Assembly: GCA_021780285.1 (NCBI GenBank)
Contig: JAJXZA010000350.1
Coordinates: 1-7,603, forward strand
DNA: 7,603 bases
DNA from: Planctomycetota bacterium
Lineage (GTDB): Bacteria; Planctomycetota; Phycisphaerae; WQYP01
Direction of reading: 5' to 3'
Below the pieces are notes generated by a model. The model saw only the letters and a program-made list of their open reading frames with translations, had not been told where the DNA came from and searched no databases. A program made the position numbers and the translations under genes. Shown piece after piece: positions 6,192 to 7,603 of this stretch. Within the stretch, counting starts at the first letter, position 1, and every line of letters begins with the position of its first letter.

Positions 6192-7382
6192 ATGAAAAAT
6201 TGTTTCGTTTCGGGCCTCGTACCAAAAAGTTTTTGCATTTGGCTGATTGGGTGGTGTTTTGTCTGTACTGCCAATGCTGACGCGGCGCGACCAGTGCTAT
6301 TTCAGGTGTGGCATGGTCTGACGGTCGCCCCCGGCGGTACTTTGGAAAAGGATGGTCGTCGGTACCGTGGTATCGGCGTGAATTTTGTCGGCGCTTTGCG
6401 GCGGCTATTGATAAATCCTGATGATCCATCCGTTCCTCGCGACTTCAAAGAACTCCAGGCCTATCACATTCCTTTTGTGAGGTTTCCAGCACTGGCTGCA
6501 TGGGGAACTCCCGCCCGGTGCCGGGCGTACTTAAAGCAGGTTTATCAAAGCCACCCGCGGCGCTATTTTCAGGCGATGGACGCACTTTGCGCGATCGCAA
6601 ATAAATGCCACGTGGGGCTGATTCCGAGTTTGTTTTTCACGCCGTTTTGGCCCGACGATCTGGCTCATGAGAGCGGCCTGGCGGTGTGGAATAACCCCCA
6701 GAGCAGAACCTATCGCATCTGGACGCAGTATGTTACGCAAATGGTTAAGCGCTATGAGCACAATCGGGCAATCTGGGGTTGGGAGTTTGGTAATGAATTG
6801 AACCTGAGAATGGACCTGCCCCAAGTTAGGCAGCGTGTTTCCGGTGCTAAGCCGCCACCGGATTACACCCACGCCCAGATGTGGCAATTGTATGCACGCT
6901 TTGTTCACTTGGTGCGGCGGTATGATCCGTACCACATTGTTGAGGCGGGCAACAGCCGTCCGCGCGATAGCTCGTGGCACAACATGATGGATCATACCTG
7001 GAAGAAAGATACCCTCCCTCAATGGGCGTACACGCTGCAGCGAGACAATGCTGCCTTCGATATGATTTGCGTGCATGAATATCGTGCTTCGGCCCCGGCG
7101 AGTATTCTACGCGTGGGGGCCATGGCAATACGGTGGCATAAACCGGTTTTTGTGGGTGAATTCGGGGTGCCCGGTCCGGAGGTCGCAAGCCGCCGACTGT
7201 TTAACGCCATTTTGCGTTCGATTCTAAAAGCGCAAGTACCGTTGGCGGCCGTATGGGCTTTTGATGAAAGACATCAAACGGTGGGCGATCATGACTATTC
7301 CATCACACCGACCAATAACCGCAGCTTTATGCTCAAGGCTATTGAGCGGGCCAACATGAAGTTGCAACAGAGTCGCTCATAG
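6192..7382 (+). CDS. Secreted clan GH-A glycoside hydrolase, GH5-like
   Basis: A 396-residue predicted exported beta-glycosidase. Residues 1-31 look like a signal peptide: basic start, hydrophobic core around 13-25, and 'ANADA' as a probable cleavage site. The mature part fits a (beta/alpha)8 barrel: 'YRGIGVNFVGAL' (58-69) as first strand, 'HIPFVRFPALAAW' (92-104), the acid/base glutamate E202 in 'WGWEFGNELN', H295 and Y297 in 'VHEYRAS', the nucleophile E323 in 'PVFVGEFGVPG', and 'AAVWAFDERH' (352-361) near the C-terminus. Both catalytic glutamates follow strands 4 and 7 as in this clan. The GH5 assignment is likely, but the subfamily and substrate (cellulose, mannan or other beta-glycan) cannot be read from motifs. 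ATG 6192 is preceded by AAGGGAG (6176-6182) at 9 nt. The preceding gap (6043-6191) has no strong promoter; TATCAT at 6161-6166 is a possible -10 box without a good -35. Confidence 0.85.
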   Translation: MKNCFVSGLVPKSFCIWLIGWCFVCTANADAARPVLFQVWHGLTVAPGGTLEKDGRRYRGIGVNFVGALRRLLINPDDPSVPRDFKELQAYHIPFVRFPALAAWGTPARCRAYLKQVYQSHPRRYFQAMDALCAIANKCHVGLIPSLFFTPFWPDDLAHESGLAVWNNPQSRTYRIWTQYVTQMVKRYEHNRAIWGWEFGNELNLRMDLPQVRQRVSGAKPPPDYTHAQMWQLYARFVHLVRRYDPYHIVEAGNSRPRDSSWHNMMDHTWKKDTLPQWAYTLQRDNAAFDMICVHEYRASAPASILRVGAMAIRWHKPVFVGEFGVPGPEVASRRLFNAILRSILKAQVPLAAVWAFDERHQTVGDHDYSITPTNNRSFMLKAIERANMKLQQSRS

Positions 7383-7395
7383 GTAACCGTTAATA

Positions 7396-7412
7396 GGCTG
7401 CAAGCGGCAGCC
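7396..7412 (+). terminator. Small hairpin after the glycoside hydrolase, weak terminator candidate
   Basis: GGCTGC (7396-7401) and GCAGCC (7407-7412) form a 6-bp stem with a 5-nt loop, 14 bp after the hydrolase stop. Only a short, interrupted T-rich stretch follows (CATTTCG), so intrinsic termination is doubtful. Confidence 0.3.
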
Positions 7413-7506
7413 CATTTCGCATCGCGGTTTGCGGTTTAGCTTAGGGGCAAGCGGGAAGCAAGTAAGCCATCTGTACTGAATCCATATTACAAAAGCGTCC
7501 TGACCT

Positions 7507-7534
7507 TTGCCTTGGCTGTAGGGTTTGTTATACT
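7507..7534 (+). promoter_or_regulatory. Promoter of the glycerophosphodiester phosphodiesterase gene
   Basis: TTGCCT (7507-7512), a 16-bp spacer and TATACT (7529-7534), four and five of six matches to consensus. The -10 box ends 7 bp before ATG 7542, so transcription would begin at or within a base or two of the start codon. No purine-rich ribosome binding site fits in the space. Confidence 0.55.
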
Positions 7535-7541
7535 AAAGCAC

Positions 7542-7603
7542 ATGTCGAATGCCTCGATTATGGCGATTGCCCATCGAGGAGCATCGGCGTACGCTCCAGA
7601 GAA
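7542..7603 (+). CDS. Glycerophosphodiester phosphodiesterase, N-terminal fragment at the window edge
   Basis: The frame is open from ATG 7542 to the right edge (20 complete codons): 'MSNASIMAIAHRGASAYAPE' and then AA, which would complete Asn or Lys. 'IAHRGASAYAPE(N)' is the N-terminal signature of the GDPD family; the His of 'HRG' is a catalytic residue and the Glu of 'PEN' binds the metal. These enzymes split glycerophosphodiesters into glycerol 3-phosphate and an alcohol. No signal peptide is visible, which suggests a cytoplasmic UgpQ-like form. A second ATG at 7560 could also serve as start and would keep the motif. The rest of the domain lies outside the window. Confidence 0.85.
   Translation, partial: MSNASIMAIAHRGASAYAPE

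Noticed and set aside
6056..7440. Shared GCGGTTTGC after the PLP enzyme gene (about 6063) and after the hydrolase (about 7425) as a repeat element
   Set aside because: Only nine bases match and the flanks differ; this is expected by chance in GC-rich intergenic DNA.

Overview
The window is GC-rich bacterial chromosomal DNA with tightly packed genes. The gene content and one zinc-ribbon protein at the left edge (its 'CEAC ... LTRQAQG ... PCPKC' layout is familiar from Planctomycetota and related PVC bacteria) suggest a planctomycete-like heterotroph, but this is only an inference. No rRNA, tRNA, CRISPR array, insertion sequence or phage gene was seen.

Region 1 (1-1912, all minus strand) is a three-gene unit. 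It starts from an unusually clear promoter (TTGCCA, 17 bp, TATAAT) whose -10 box lies between the arms of a 10-bp inverted repeat. The order of transcription is an Xre/MbcA/ParS-type antitoxin, a RES-domain toxin that overlaps it by ATGA, and, 29 bp later behind a strong ribosome binding site, a zinc-ribbon protein with two membrane segments that runs off the left edge. The first two genes form a type II RES-Xre toxin-antitoxin module that acts on NAD+ metabolism in characterised relatives. The third gene is not a standard part of such modules and is the most novel item here.

Region 2 (2151-4645, minus strand) is a compact unit: rhamnulokinase (rhaB), a FucU/RbsD-family sugar mutarotase and shikimate kinase (aroK), with gaps of 40 and 28 bp. 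The first two fit uptake and phosphorylation of a deoxysugar such as L-rhamnose or L-fucose. Shikimate kinase is biosynthetic and is an odd partner. The isomerase and aldolase of the pathway are not in the window.

Region 3 (4646-4896) is a divergent control region with two perfect inverted repeats and weak candidate promoters in both directions.

Region 4 (4897-7603, plus strand) holds a class V PLP-dependent aminotransferase-fold enzyme, a secreted clan GH-A (GH5-like) glycoside hydrolase with both catalytic glutamates in place, and the first 20 codons of a glycerophosphodiester phosphodiesterase. The last is preceded by a promoter placed so close to the ATG that its mRNA may be leaderless. 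The secreted hydrolase and the sugar kinase unit together suggest plant or algal polysaccharide use.
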